The notes under the pieces are model-generated. The model searched no databases, had not been told where the DNA came from, and saw only the letters and a list, made by a program, of their open reading frames with translations. DNA of 64,000 nucleotides, taken from Chloroflexota bacterium. Lineage in GTDB: Bacteria; Chloroflexota; Anaerolineae; Anaerolineales; Anaerolineaceae. A program made the position numbers and the translations under genes. The stretch lies in NCBI GenBank assembly GCA_016887485.1, contig CP069394.1:2604001-2668000 (forward strand). Direction: 5' to 3'. This document shows, in pieces, positions 42,415 through 52,278 of the stretch (the stretch's first letter is position 1; every line of letters begins with the position of its first letter).

Positions 42415-43496
42415 TTAGTTACCACCTCGTCCATGCTTTTAGAGGTGGTTTCCTCAATTTTTCGGATGGCCCAGTGGCAGGCATCCAGCAGTCCTTCATC
42501 GGTTTCATTTTTCAGGACATTACGCAATACTGGCAGGGCGGCTTGGGCTTGTTGATTTCCCAATACCAGGGCGGCATTTCGTAATAAACCCACTCGTTTG
42601 GTCCGCTCGATGGGTGTGCCGCCAAAGCGTTGTTTGAAGCCGGCATCATCCACTTTGAAAAGCGAGATCAGGTCCAATGCGGAGGCGAGGCGATTTTCAC
42701 CAAGGACATAAACTTGATCGGGCGTCAAGGCGTTGTGGGGGCACACCATTTGGCAGATATCACAGCCAAAGGCCCAATCGCCGATCAGCTCTTTTTGATC
42801 GTCGGGGATGATCCCCTTGTGCTCGATAGTCAGATAACTGATGCAGTGCCGGGCGTCCAGTGAGCGGTCAGGGAGGATACATTGGGTTGGACAGGCCGTG
42901 ATGCAGCGCTGGCAGGTTTTGCAGAGATCTCGGGTACAGGGGCTATCGACCGGCAGGGGAAGATCGGTTAGCATTTCAGCAAGGAAGAAGTAGGAACCCG
43001 TGCCCGGTACGATCAGGCAGGTGTTCTTTCCGGTTTGTCCCAGCCCGGCCGTCACCGCAAAACTGCGCTCTAAAATTGGGCCGGTATCTACATATCCCTT
43101 GAGCTGTACGGGTTGGTCAGTGTTTGATTTGATGAATTGCTCAAGCTGATCCAGTTTTTCCCAAATCTGGTCATGATAATCTTCTGTTTGGGCATATGCG
43201 GACACGCGCCCGTAACCTGATGGCAGTTGGTGATTGTCTTTTGAGGGGGGGCGATAGGGCATTGCCAGGCTGATGACCCGCTGGCAGTTTTCGAGGATCA
43301 ATTCGGGGTTACCGCGTTTTTGGATGGCATCTTCGCGGGCAAGATAGCCCATTTTGCCGTGATACCCCTGTTCGATCCAGGCTTGATAACGCAGGTAATC
43401 CGGGACCGGAACAGCCGAAGTCACACCCATATGGTTAAAACCGAGGCGAAGGGCCTCGGTTCTAATTTTCTCTTTCAAGTCCAACAGGGCAGACAC
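42411..43496 (-). CDS. queG: Epoxyqueuosine reductase QueG
   Basis: A 361-residue cobalamin- and Fe-S-dependent reductase for the last step of queuosine synthesis in tRNA. Two ferredoxin motifs are clear: CKTCQRCITACP and CDICQMVCPHN. RYQAWIEQGYHGKMGYL near residue 30 and GQTGKNTCLIVPGTGSYFFL near residue 155 are family blocks. The C-terminal HEAT-like repeat (LLRNAALVLGN) is also present. It heads a two-gene unit with the dihydrouridine synthase. Confidence 0.95.
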   Translation of the reverse strand: MSALLDLKEKIRTEALRLGFNHMGVTSAVPVPDYLRYQAWIEQGYHGKMGYLAREDAIQKRGNPELILENCQRVISLAMPYRPPSKDNHQLPSGYGRVSAYAQTEDYHDQIWEKLDQLEQFIKSNTDQPVQLKGYVDTGPILERSFAVTAGLGQTGKNTCLIVPGTGSYFFLAEMLTDLPLPVDSPCTRDLCKTCQRCITACPTQCILPDRSLDARHCISYLTIEHKGIIPDDQKELIGDWAFGCDICQMVCPHNALTPDQVYVLGENRLASALDLISLFKVDDAGFKQRFGGTPIERTKRVGLLRNAALVLGNQQAQAALPVLRNVLKNETDEGLLDACHWAIRKIEETTSKSMDEVVTK

Positions 43497-43545
43497 GATT
43501 GATCCGTCCTTCGCTTAATCCAGGGAATTCGGTAAGCTTTGATTC

Positions 43546-44181
43546 TTATTTGACCTCTAAAATGATGAAGAAGAAATAAAAAGTCTCACCATTGGCATTT
43601 TTCAGTACCCAGTCACTTTGTTTGGTTCCGGTTGCTTCGGGCGCTACGAAATCAACGCTGATCTGCACGTTTGTTCCTGGGGGAACCGAATAGGGCAGAT
43701 AGATTTCATCTTCAGCGCCCATCTGGTCACCGGATAGGAAGCTGATGTAATAGCCGGTGGTCCAGGTGGACGTGCCGGTGTTTTCGATGGTCCAGGTCAC
43801 CGTGAATGACTCACCGGGGGAGAAAACGGTGTTGTCGGGTGGATCATTGGCCCGCCAGGCAGCTTCGTCGACACCGTTGATCGAAACGGTCGCCGTTGGA
43901 TCCGTTACCGAAACGGTTGCAGAGACGGTCGCGGTGATTTCAGCAGTGGTTTCCTCGGCTGTGGCCGTCATGGTTGGGGTTGGGGTCAACTCCGGGGTGG
44001 GGGTTTCGGTCGGGACGGCTTCCGCTGTCATTGTGGCCTGTACGGCCGCAGTTTGGGCAAAGGCAGTCTTCTGAGCATCGATATCCATTTCAGGTTCTTT
44101 GTTGCCGCAGGCTGTGAGGATCAGGCTGACCATCACAAGGGCAGTCAGAACGAATAGCTTACTTTTTGTGCTTTTATTCAT
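43546..44181 (-). CDS. Lipoprotein with NBR1-type Ig-like domain
   Basis: A 211-residue exported protein: lipoprotein signal (SLILTACGNK; Cys about residue 24), a Thr/Pro/Glu-rich linker with many TPTPTMTATA-like words, then from about residue 100 an Ig-like fold of the NBR1 central-domain type: SFTVTWTIENTGTSTWTTGY, PPGTNVQISVDF and a final YFFFIILEVK. This domain is widespread in Anaerolineae surface proteins; role probably structural or binding. Start at 44181 follows GGAGG at 12 bp; a frame extends 24 bp upstream. Confidence 0.8.
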   Translation of the reverse strand: MNKSTKSKLFVLTALVMVSLILTACGNKEPEMDIDAQKTAFAQTAAVQATMTAEAVPTETPTPELTPTPTMTATAEETTAEITATVSATVSVTDPTATVSINGVDEAAWRANDPPDNTVFSPGESFTVTWTIENTGTSTWTTGYYISFLSGDQMGAEDEIYLPYSVPPGTNVQISVDFVAPEATGTKQSDWVLKNANGETFYFFFIILEVK

Positions 44182-44294
44182 TGGTTTGAAATACCTCCGA
44201 GCCAACTATGGTTATTAGCGTTGGTCAATCATCAATTGTAGGTTATGAGGAAAAAAAGTCAAGGCAGGTTATTTATTTGTGATTAATAATAAAA

Positions 44295-44330
44295 AAATAA
44301 AAAAACCGGCGGTGGGGGGACACCGCCGGT
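44295..44330 (-). terminator. Strong terminator of the 370-residue lipoprotein gene
   Basis: A 10-bp GC-rich stem (ACCGGCGGTG and complement) followed on the minus strand by a long T-run, 20 bp after the stop. Confidence 0.92.
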
Positions 44331-44350
44331 CAGTTGGTCCTGGTTATGGC

Positions 44351-45463
44351 TCAGGGTTCGATCCGGGGAGATACCCAGAGGGCTTCATCATTCGATGGGC
44401 TGCCATTGGCTAAGACCACCAGGATGAACTGGACTTCCTTGCCTGCCAGGCTGCTCAGGTCCACGCTGACTTTGTTGTAGGTGCCATCCTGAACTTCATG
44501 CCAGGTGGCCAGGGTCTTCACAGATTCCCCTTCCACCTTATATTTCAGAACAAATTTGACATCGCACGCCTCGGTGCTGTTACAGCCGATGAGGGCTCGG
44601 AAATACACACCGCCAGTGATTGAAATGGGTGGGTAGATACCCTGAACCCATCCATCGGTGACCATTTCAGGCTGCATCACAATCCCAGGTTCGTTTTCCG
44701 AGACGCCGTTCTCCAATTGAGGGACATTGGCCTTGCGGACCCAGCCTTCGGTGTCACCGGAGCTGCCGGGGCAGGTCAGGTTGCCTGCACCGGAGGTCCA
44801 TTTAACATTGGAAGAGCAATATTCTGCTACGAAGTCATATAGGGTGCCTTCCACGTCAATCTCAACCCAGAAGGTGCTGTTCTTGGTGCCAAGACCGAAC
44901 AGGACGCCATTGGCATTTCGCAATTTGAACTCTCCCCGATGGGTACCGGCAGCATAGGGCGCTTCCAGGTCCATGGAGACAACCACGGATTCGCCCGGTT
45001 TGACTGTGCCGCTGGTCAGCTGCATTGAAGCCGGTGCGTCCATAGAGTCACCGGAGACAAAGACCACGTCGAAATTGTTGTCCCAATTGCAAGAGCCGGT
45101 ATTCTTCAGCGTCCAGGTTTTGGTAAAGGACTGGCCGGGTGCGTAGTTCTTGCCATCCGGGATGGTTTCAGAGGTAAGGCTGGCCTGATAACACTCTGCC
45201 TGAGCGGTATGGGTGGGGCTTGGTGTGGCGGTGCTGGACGAGCCGGTGTTTCCGCCGGGGGTTATGGTGACGGTGGGCGTAATCTGGCTTATTGCTTCAT
45301 TGGTCTGGGCAATGTTGGTCTGTTGGGCCTGGACGGTCTGAGCAGCAGCTGTATTTAAGGCATCCACCTGAGAAGTCGGCGTTGGATTTCCAGGTAAGTT
45401 GCAGCTTGACAGCGTGAGGCTGAAAATGATAATGAAACTGATAAGTAGCCAATATTTTTTCAT
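44351..45463 (-). CDS. Lipoprotein with NBR1-type Ig-like domain and C-terminal beta domain
   Basis: A 370-residue lipoprotein (lipobox LTLSSCN, Cys about residue 21) with a Gln/Thr-rich linker, an NBR1-like Ig domain at about residues 90-200 (SFTKTWTLKNTGSCNWDNNF, GEFKLRNANGVLFGLG) and a second beta-rich domain to the C-terminus (GGVYFRALIGCNSTEACDVKFVL-type core, with a possible disulfide). It is a paralogue of the lipoprotein encoded next to it; both are separate units with separate termination, suggesting a local duplication that diverged. Confidence 0.8.
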   Translation of the reverse strand: MKKYWLLISFIIIFSLTLSSCNLPGNPTPTSQVDALNTAAAQTVQAQQTNIAQTNEAISQITPTVTITPGGNTGSSSTATPSPTHTAQAECYQASLTSETIPDGKNYAPGQSFTKTWTLKNTGSCNWDNNFDVVFVSGDSMDAPASMQLTSGTVKPGESVVVSMDLEAPYAAGTHRGEFKLRNANGVLFGLGTKNSTFWVEIDVEGTLYDFVAEYCSSNVKWTSGAGNLTCPGSSGDTEGWVRKANVPQLENGVSENEPGIVMQPEMVTDGWVQGIYPPISITGGVYFRALIGCNSTEACDVKFVLKYKVEGESVKTLATWHEVQDGTYNKVSVDLSSLAGKEVQFILVVLANGSPSNDEALWVSPRIEP

Positions 45464-45594
45464 TAAATACTCCTCCTGACAGCAGTGAAGATGCTGTTTG
45501 GTTTAATTATATAACAGAGTGGTTAAAGGACGGAAAATTGAGAAGTATGGTTCCATTTTGGATAGTTTTTCACCTAAGTGCATATTATACAGGT

Positions 45595-45621
45595 AAAGGG
45601 TGCCTGATTTAGGCACCCTTT
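45595..45621 (-). terminator. Hairpin after the ABC exporter operon
   Basis: An 11-bp perfect stem (AAAGGGTGCCT and complement) with a 5-nt loop, 29 bp after the last permease gene. U-tract is short. A TATAAT-like box follows on the same strand toward the next gene. Confidence 0.7.
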
Positions 45622-45649
45622 GTAGTTGTTAGTTCAACGGCTTTGAAAC

Positions 45650-46906
45650 TTAAGCGGTTTCTGTTTTTTTACCGAATAATGTGCGCAGGTAAAGCCCCAC
45701 GCTGAATTTCTTCCCTGTAAGCAGAACCTGAGCCCGGAACATGCCAGACACGGCTCGGACCAGAAAGATGACCGTTGCCAGCAGCAAGCCGATGGCTGTG
45801 AGAATCTGCCAGATCGGAACGGAAGTGACTGATATCCTGGTGACCATCGCGACCGGCGCTGAGAACGGGAACAAGCTCAGGATCAACGGCAGGGTCGCAT
45901 TGGGGGTTTCGATAATCATGCTGATCAACATCAGAGGGATCAACATTGGCAGGATGATGATGATCGTGGCCTGAGAGGCTTCTTTAATATTGGGAACCAA
46001 GGCACCGACCCCAGCCATGATGGTCGCATAGAGGAAGTATCCTAACAGGAAGAAGAGGATACTCCAGATTAACAGGTCAGGAGGTAATTGAAGGTTGGCG
46101 GGGATGTTCAGCGTGGTGCCGCCCATTCTGAGCATCAGGAAACCTGCCCCCATCCAGATGGTTGTCTGCAGCAGACCGACCAGGGCCAGACCGATAATCT
46201 TACCGATCAGCAGTTGCCGGGGAGCTACAGAACTGAGCAGAATCTCAATGACCCGGTTTTCTTTTTCTTTGGCCACGCTGGTCATCATCAGGCTGGCAGA
46301 GGTTATGATCAGGACATATAGCAGCAGGGTTGTGCCATAGGGTAAATAGAAGGCAAAAGGACTACTCATATCTCGGTCCACTGTTTCGGGGGCCAAATTG
46401 ATTACTTCTATGTATAGCGGTTGTGAAAAAACGCCGAATTGTTCCGCATTTGCTCCCAGGAGATTGTAGCGGAGCACGCTTTCCATGACGCTGCTGGATT
46501 CCAGACTCGTGAAAGGACTGAATTCTTGGTTGATGAGACGTACTGAGCCTGTTTCAAGGATATCTGATTCGATCACATAATAACTCTGAATATCACTGGA
46601 TTCCAACGCGGCTTTGGCTTGTTCTTCATTATCGAAAGCAATGAAAGTCTCAGGATCAATCCATTCCGGGAGCTCAATGATGATTCCAGCTTCGTCAATA
46701 TAACCTTCAACCAGGGCGGCTGACGACCCGGACTGGAACAGGCCGCTAGTGTCTGTTGAATCACCGCTGTCATTTCCGCCAAAGAGGTTGATCCCAAAAA
46801 GGATCAGTGCGGGCAGCAGGGGGACCAGGATCAGTGTGATGAGAAATGACTTTCGGCTGACGGTGTTGATGAATTCTGTTTTAAGAACAGTTAGTGTCTT
46901 GTTCAT
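45650..46906 (-). CDS. ABC-2 type exporter permease (NatB-like), second copy
   Basis: A 418-residue membrane protein: TM1 near residues 20-42, a large outer domain of about 150 residues, then five to six helices with YGTTLLLYVLIITSASLMMTSVAKEKENRVIEILLSS, the hallmark of NatB/YhaP exporters. It overlaps the previous permease by 4 bp. With the preceding permease it likely forms a heterodimer driven by the ATPase encoded first. Substrate unknown; Na+ or drug export is known for the family. Confidence 0.88.
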   Translation of the reverse strand: MNKTLTVLKTEFINTVSRKSFLITLILVPLLPALILFGINLFGGNDSGDSTDTSGLFQSGSSAALVEGYIDEAGIIIELPEWIDPETFIAFDNEEQAKAALESSDIQSYYVIESDILETGSVRLINQEFSPFTSLESSSVMESVLRYNLLGANAEQFGVFSQPLYIEVINLAPETVDRDMSSPFAFYLPYGTTLLLYVLIITSASLMMTSVAKEKENRVIEILLSSVAPRQLLIGKIIGLALVGLLQTTIWMGAGFLMLRMGGTTLNIPANLQLPPDLLIWSILFFLLGYFLYATIMAGVGALVPNIKEASQATIIIILPMLIPLMLISMIIETPNATLPLILSLFPFSAPVAMVTRISVTSVPIWQILTAIGLLLATVIFLVRAVSGMFRAQVLLTGKKFSVGLYLRTLFGKKTETA

Positions 46907-48117
46907 TTTTCTGTCCTCGCCTTCAGGACTTCTTTGATAGAGAGTTTCTTGCCATATTGCAGCATACCCAGCCGGAAGGCCTTGTTGGCAAACAGGATTG
47001 CCAATACGGCGAAGATGACAAGAATGATCACGTTGATCGCAATCTGCCAGGCAGGGACCACAGTGAAGGACATCCGCATCAGGATGGTGATGGGCGATGT
47101 TAGCGGGAAGTAGCTAAGTACCATTGCCAAAGTCCCGTTGGGATTCATCATGATCCCGGAGGCTGCATAGATGGGCGCCATGAAGAGCAGCGAGACCATC
47201 CCTGAGATCTGTTGAGCTTCCCGCATTTCGGTCATCGTGGAGCCGATGGCGGACATGATTGCTGCAACCATCACGAATGATGGCAGCAAGAGTAATAACA
47301 GTATGGCGACATAATTCGGTGGAAGCGAGAAATCCTGCAGGAAGGGCCAGAAATTTCCGGCTATTTTCATTCCTAACCAGGTAAAAACCAACCATACCAC
47401 CAGTTGAGTCAGCCCCACGCCGATATTACCAAGGATCTTACCGGTCATTAATTGGCTGGGAGAAACAGAGGTAATTACGATTTCCATCGTACGATTCTCT
47501 TTTTCTTCAACCACAGCTTGCAGCAGGTAGCCACCGCTGGTCATTACGACCACCATCATCATTATGCCGGCAACATAGGGCGTGAAGGCGAGATACCATT
47601 GGTCGTCGCCCATCTGGCGGCTGCCATCCGCTGACTCCAGCGAATAGGAAAAACCTTCCGATAGGCGGTTGATTACTTCTGGATTGATGTCGGCATTTTC
47701 CATCAGGGTGAACCGGACAAAGTCTTCAAATTGATAGGTTATGTCCGAATCCGGCTCCTCAAGATAAATCAACTCAACCTGTGTGTTTTGAGGATAATCT
47801 GAGGGGAAAATATAGTAGGCCTGAATCGTGCCGGCATCAAGTTCAGCCTGGGCCTGGTCCGCATCGTCATAGGGAATGAATTGGATCGTTGGGTTGAAAA
47901 TATCCGAACTCTCAGGTATCTGAACAGGATTTGCCAGCGCTCCGGATGGATCAACATAGCCAATAGGCGAAGAATTAATTCCAAAGCCGGCAATGAGCAA
48001 AGCAACCCCAACCATGACCACTACGACTATGGGCAGGCTGAGCAGGCTGAATAAAAACCGCTTGTGAAAAACATGCCGGATGTATTCATGTCGGATGATT
48101 TGCCAGAGCTTAAACAT
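46903..48117 (-). CDS. ABC-2 type exporter permease (NatB-like), first copy
   Basis: A 404-residue permease of the same layout: TM1 (residues 22-45), outer domain with SDYPQNTQVELIYLEEPDSD, then VMTSGGYLLQAVVEEKENRTMEIVITSVSPSQLMTGKI and four further helices. Overlaps both neighbours (8 bp with the ATPase, 4 bp with the second permease). It is a diverged paralogue of the second permease, indicating an ancient duplication that gave a heterodimeric exporter. Confidence 0.88.
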   Translation of the reverse strand: MFKLWQIIRHEYIRHVFHKRFLFSLLSLPIVVVVMVGVALLIAGFGINSSPIGYVDPSGALANPVQIPESSDIFNPTIQFIPYDDADQAQAELDAGTIQAYYIFPSDYPQNTQVELIYLEEPDSDITYQFEDFVRFTLMENADINPEVINRLSEGFSYSLESADGSRQMGDDQWYLAFTPYVAGIMMMVVVMTSGGYLLQAVVEEKENRTMEIVITSVSPSQLMTGKILGNIGVGLTQLVVWLVFTWLGMKIAGNFWPFLQDFSLPPNYVAILLLLLLPSFVMVAAIMSAIGSTMTEMREAQQISGMVSLLFMAPIYAASGIMMNPNGTLAMVLSYFPLTSPITILMRMSFTVVPAWQIAINVIILVIFAVLAILFANKAFRLGMLQYGKKLSIKEVLKARTEK

Positions 48118-49021
48118 AGCCGTTTCCTTTTTGTTCTTTGACGACCTTGATAAAGATCTCGTTCAAAGGTGGGACGGCAATTTCAAACTCGTTCATCTCA
48201 ACGCCCTGGTTGATGAGACCTTTGAGTACCTGATTGGGATGAGCGTTTTCATCCAGGACCAGCCGGTATCGGCCGTTCAACTTTTGGATTTCCTTGACGC
48301 CCTCAATGGATTGGGGCAAGGGGGTGAGCGGCGTCACGAGAATGTCGTGGGATGAGAAATTGCTTTGGATTTCAGGCAGTGTGCCATAAAGCAGGCTCTC
48401 ACCTGCATCAATCAGCAGGATCCGATCGCAGAGTTCTTCCACCTGATTCATCTGGTGGGTGGACATGATGATGGCTTTACCTTCATCCCGTTTGGTTTCC
48501 AGCATGTCCTTGACCATTTCGGTGTTGACCGGGTCCAGGGCCGTGAAGGGCTCGTCGATGATGACCAGCTCGGGATCATGCACCAGGGTGGAGATCAACT
48601 GGGCTTTTTGCTGCATTCCTTTGCTCAGTTCCTTGACCTTTTTCTGGCGGGAATCATAGAGCTCGAAATGTTTCAAATAGTCTTCGATCTTGGGCGTCGC
48701 GATGGATTCTTCCATCCCTTTTAGGGTGGCGAGGAATACCAGGCAGCGTTCCAGGGGAATGTCTTGATAAAGGCCGCGCTCTTCCGGCAGGTAACCAACC
48801 TTGTTCTTCTTTTCCTCGCTCATTGGGCCACCCAGGACGCTGATGCTGCCTGAATCGGGTTTGAAGATATCCAGGATCATTCGGATGGTGGTTGTCTTCC
48901 CTGCGCCGTTGGGCCCTAAAAGGCCGAAGATCTCACCAGGTTGAACGTCAAAACTCAGGTCTTTAACAGCCTGAGTATCTCCAAATTTCTTGGAAATGGT
49001 ATTGACCGATATAATTGCCAT
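48110..49021 (-). CDS. ABC exporter ATPase (NatA-like)
   Basis: A 303-residue ATPase: Walker A GLLGPNGAGKTTTIRMI, Q-loop region YLPEERGLYQDI, signature LSKGMQQKAQLI, Walker B LVIIDEPFTALD and H-loop MSTHQMNQVE. The 70-residue C-terminal extension is typical of this family. It powers the two permeases encoded downstream in a tightly overlapping operon. Start 49021 follows AGAGGA; an ATG 15 bp upstream is possible. Confidence 0.92.
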   Translation of the reverse strand: MAIISVNTISKKFGDTQAVKDLSFDVQPGEIFGLLGPNGAGKTTTIRMILDIFKPDSGSISVLGGPMSEEKKNKVGYLPEERGLYQDIPLERCLVFLATLKGMEESIATPKIEDYLKHFELYDSRQKKVKELSKGMQQKAQLISTLVHDPELVIIDEPFTALDPVNTEMVKDMLETKRDEGKAIIMSTHQMNQVEELCDRILLIDAGESLLYGTLPEIQSNFSSHDILVTPLTPLPQSIEGVKEIQKLNGRYRLVLDENAHPNQVLKGLINQGVEMNEFEIAVPPLNEIFIKVVKEQKGNGYV

Positions 49022-49205
49022 GTTTTTTCCTCTCATTTATTAATTAATAAGACGTGCTGTTTTTATTTTATTCGAGCTTGTTTCCTGAAAGCTAATATTT
49101 TCTATGGTTTTCTCGCTTTGATTAATTTGAGGCATGAATTTTCGCCGTCAACCCCTCTATCCTAAGGCCCGGTTGGCGGTCATTTGGAGTGATTATCGGG
49201 ATAGG

Positions 49206-49799
49206 TTATTTTTTACGGGATAAGAGCCACCAGAAGGTGATCTCGAAGGCCAGCGCCAACAGGATCAGAGGCCAGGCCCAGTAGAGATCAACGGCCAAGG
49301 GTTCGGGGCAGGGTTCTTCAGTCGGTTCGAAGATGACCACCGGCCACTCACGGATTTGGGCCTGGATTTTGGGATCATCGAGCTGCTCAACGATCTCTGG
49401 GATCACCAAAGCGGGCACCGGGCTTTCCTTGAGATAGTCCATTGCGCCTTGCCATTCCTCGGCCGTCTCGGGACGCCGGGCGAACATGGCATGGGCGCCC
49501 TGTGCGGTCTGCAGGGTGACATAAGGGTGGGCTTTCAGGTTTTGGTACCAATCCGGGTCGCGTTCAAAACCGCTAATGGCATAGATAAAGTCGCCCTGGC
49601 GGAAATATTCGATCGGCGTCCGGCGGACTTTGCCAGACTTCCGGCCGAATGTGGAGATGATCATGATATATTTGCCAAAAAGTTTCCCCAACCCAAGGCG
49701 ATATAGCAGGATTGGTGTGCGATAAAGTTTGCGGATAATGGCATTACTTGGATAGGGAATCGGATGGGGCGGTTCAACCTTTGATTCGACAAGCATCAA
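49206..49799 (-). CDS. DUF385/deazaflavin-type oxidoreductase with C-terminal TM
   Basis: A 197-residue protein of the split-barrel group related to F420-dependent nitroreductases: TFGRKSGKVRRTPIEYFRQGDFIYAISG near residue 50, then DPDWYQNLKAHPYVTLQT. The C-terminus carries a membrane helix (WAWPLILLALAFEITFWWLL), a common variant that anchors the domain to the membrane. Cofactor may be F420, but family members also use other flavins or haem. Monocistronic. Confidence 0.82.
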   Translation of the reverse strand: MMLVESKVEPPHPIPYPSNAIIRKLYRTPILLYRLGLGKLFGKYIMIISTFGRKSGKVRRTPIEYFRQGDFIYAISGFERDPDWYQNLKAHPYVTLQTAQGAHAMFARRPETAEEWQGAMDYLKESPVPALVIPEIVEQLDDPKIQAQIREWPVVIFEPTEEPCPEPLAVDLYWAWPLILLALAFEITFWWLLSRKK

Positions 49800-49870
49800 G
49801 ACCTCCTGGGCCTCAATTACAACCTGTATATTTAATATAGTTCCGTAAATTCCATTATATCACAAACAAA

Positions 49871-52099
49871 CTAGCCTTTTATAACGTTAATCTGACCTTT
49901 ACCTAACTGAGTCATGTGGCCGATCAGGGCTGCCTGGATATTCTTATCTGCCAGGGCAGCCAGGAGGCCATCGGCTTCACTGGCGGGCAGGCTGATCAAC
50001 AGGCCGCCTGAGGTTTGGGCATCGGCCAAAAGGATCTGGTCAATGCGGGAGAGGCTTGGGTCAAAATTTACATGGGGACCAACAAAAGCCAGGTTGTTGA
50101 GGGTGCCGCCGGGGATGACCTCCATCTCAGCCATCTGACGGGCTTCGGGCAGGATCGGAACGGCGCTGAGGTTGATTTCGGCATCCACGCCGGCGCCTTC
50201 GGTCATCTCATGGAGATGCCCCAGCAGGCCAAAACCGGTTACGTCCGTGCAGGCGTTGACCGGGAAGGCAGCCATACATTCCGCGGCTGTCTTATTCAGC
50301 CCTGCCATGATCTCAATTAGTTTGGTTTGAATGCTGCGGTTTACCAATCCCTGCTTGAGGGCGGTGGTCAGTATGCCAAGGCCCAGCGGCTTGGTGAGGA
50401 TCAGGGCGTCACCGGGTTTTCCGGTGCTGTTGCGGATCACTTTATCGGGCGCAACCAGCCCGGTCACAGCCATGCCGTATTTCGGTTCGAGGTCGTCCAC
50501 TGTGTGCCCACCGAGGATTGTAATCCCGGCTTCGGAAGCCTTATCATGGGCACCGCGCAGGATCTCTTCCAAAACTTTGAGCGGAAGCCGGCTGGAGGGG
50601 AAGCCCACGATATTCAAGCCAAAGATCGGGGTTGCACCCATCGCATAAATATCTGAAAGGGAATTGGCCGCTGAGATGGCCCCAAAGGCATAGGGGTCGT
50701 CAATGATCGGTGTGAAGAAGTCTACTGTCTGTACCACGGCCAGGTCATCCCGAACCTTATAGACTGCCGCGTCGTCATTGGTGGCGGCATCCACCAGGGC
50801 ATTCGGGTCAATGCTGGGAGGCAGGTTCGCCAGGACCTTCTCAAGCGCCTGGGGCCGGAGCTTGCAGGCGCATCCCAGACTGGCGGTGAAATGGGTCAGC
50901 TTGATATCTGTCAGATCATCAGAGAGGATTGTCTGGTCACTGACACTGTCCGGCAGGAGGGGTTTGAGTGATTTCACTATGATCTTCACTGCCCGGTCAA
51001 TTTCATCCGCTTTGGTATGGCGTCCCACGGAGAAGCGGACGGTGCCCATCGCATAGTCGATCGGCACTTTCATGGCGATCAGAGTGTTGGAGAGGTTAAT
51101 CTCGTCACTGTGGCAGGCCGCACCAGCTGAGGCAGCCACCCGGTCGCTCACTTCTGCGAGGAGGGTGTTGGCCTCAATCAGGTGGAAAGCCAGGCTGAGA
51201 GTATTGGGCAGGCGTAAGTCCGGGTGCCCGTTGAGCAGGAAGCTGCCTTCCGGCAAGGCTGCCTTTAGGCCTTCATGCAATTTATCCCGCATGGCTTTGA
51301 AATGAGCCATATTGGCCTCAAGATCCTGCGCAGCGATCTCAGCCGCTTTGCCCAAACCGACGATCTCCAGCACGTTTTCAGTGCCGGGCCGCCGGTCTGA
51401 TTCGTGATTAGCGCCGTACATCAGCTTGTCCATTTTCAGCCCGGTACGGACGAACAGAGCGCCGATGCCTTTGGGGGCGTATAATTTGTGCCCGGCAATC
51501 GAGAGCAGGTCCACGCCCAGCTCCTGAACATCCACCGGCAGCTTGCCCATCGTCTGGGCTGCGTCGGTATGGAAGACAGCCCCGGCTTTGTGGGCGGCTT
51601 TAGCGAGTTCTCGGATGGGTTGGATCGTGCCGACTTCGTTGTTGGCGTGCATAATGCTCACCAGGATCGTCCCGGGGGTCAGGGCTTGCTGCAGGTCTTC
51701 CACGCTTACTCGGCCAAATTGATCAACTGGCAGGGTGGTGACGGTGAACCCCTGGGTTTGCAGGTAATTGCAGACCTCGGTCACGGCTGGGTGTTCAATG
51801 GCGCTGGTGATGATGTGACGGCCCTTATCACGGTTGGCCAGGGCGTAGCCGCGGATGGCGTAGTTGTTACTTTCCGTCCCGCCGCTGGTGAAGATCAGCT
51901 CCGTGGCCTGGCAGTTGATCGCAGCGGCCACCTGGCGACGGGCTTTTTCAACCGCCAGTTTGGTTTCGACCCCGAAGGGATGTGTGCTGGAGGGGTTGCC
52001 GAAAAATTCGTATAGGTATGGCGCCATCTCATCCGCAACTTCCTTCAGGATGGGCGTTGTAGAGTTATAGTCCAGGTAAATGGGATGCGAAGCGTTCAT
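49871..52099 (-). CDS. selD: Fused cysteine desulfurase (NifS/IscS-like) and selenide, water dikinase (SelD)
   Basis: A 742-residue fusion. Residues 1-385 are a class V aminotransferase: PLP lysine K205 in SIAGHKLYAPKG and active Cys329 in AGAACHSDEINL. Residues about 395-742 are SelD, which makes selenophosphate from selenide and ATP: the catalytic motif GCACK has Cys410 and Lys413, at the places of E. coli Cys17 and Lys20, and TPIIDDPYAFG and GGHTVDDLEPKYG follow. The desulfurase could hand selenium from selenocysteine directly to SelD. Cys, not Sec, occupies position 410, so no UGA recoding is needed. No selA, selB or selC in the window. Monocistronic. Confidence 0.93.
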   Translation of the reverse strand: MNASHPIYLDYNSTTPILKEVADEMAPYLYEFFGNPSSTHPFGVETKLAVEKARRQVAAAINCQATELIFTSGGTESNNYAIRGYALANRDKGRHIITSAIEHPAVTEVCNYLQTQGFTVTTLPVDQFGRVSVEDLQQALTPGTILVSIMHANNEVGTIQPIRELAKAAHKAGAVFHTDAAQTMGKLPVDVQELGVDLLSIAGHKLYAPKGIGALFVRTGLKMDKLMYGANHESDRRPGTENVLEIVGLGKAAEIAAQDLEANMAHFKAMRDKLHEGLKAALPEGSFLLNGHPDLRLPNTLSLAFHLIEANTLLAEVSDRVAASAGAACHSDEINLSNTLIAMKVPIDYAMGTVRFSVGRHTKADEIDRAVKIIVKSLKPLLPDSVSDQTILSDDLTDIKLTHFTASLGCACKLRPQALEKVLANLPPSIDPNALVDAATNDDAAVYKVRDDLAVVQTVDFFTPIIDDPYAFGAISAANSLSDIYAMGATPIFGLNIVGFPSSRLPLKVLEEILRGAHDKASEAGITILGGHTVDDLEPKYGMAVTGLVAPDKVIRNSTGKPGDALILTKPLGLGILTTALKQGLVNRSIQTKLIEIMAGLNKTAAECMAAFPVNACTDVTGFGLLGHLHEMTEGAGVDAEINLSAVPILPEARQMAEMEVIPGGTLNNLAFVGPHVNFDPSLSRIDQILLADAQTSGGLLISLPASEADGLLAALADKNIQAALIGHMTQLGKGQINVIKG

Positions 52100-52278
52100 T
52101 GAGGCACAACTCCGTGATATTGATTGACTTAGGTTTAATTATACTCACCCCAGAAGTCAAAAAACCGGGTTTCAGTTGAGTAAATGACGGTGAAAATTAA
52201 TAATCAAGCGTTTTTACCCATTTTATCGACCCCTTAGGTCTGCGAGGCTCTGTGCCCATCACCCCCATTCTGATTTCG

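Noticed and set aside
49871-52099. In-frame UGA (selenocysteine) in SelD
   Set aside because: The active-site position is a normal Cys codon in GCACK; no recoding is required.
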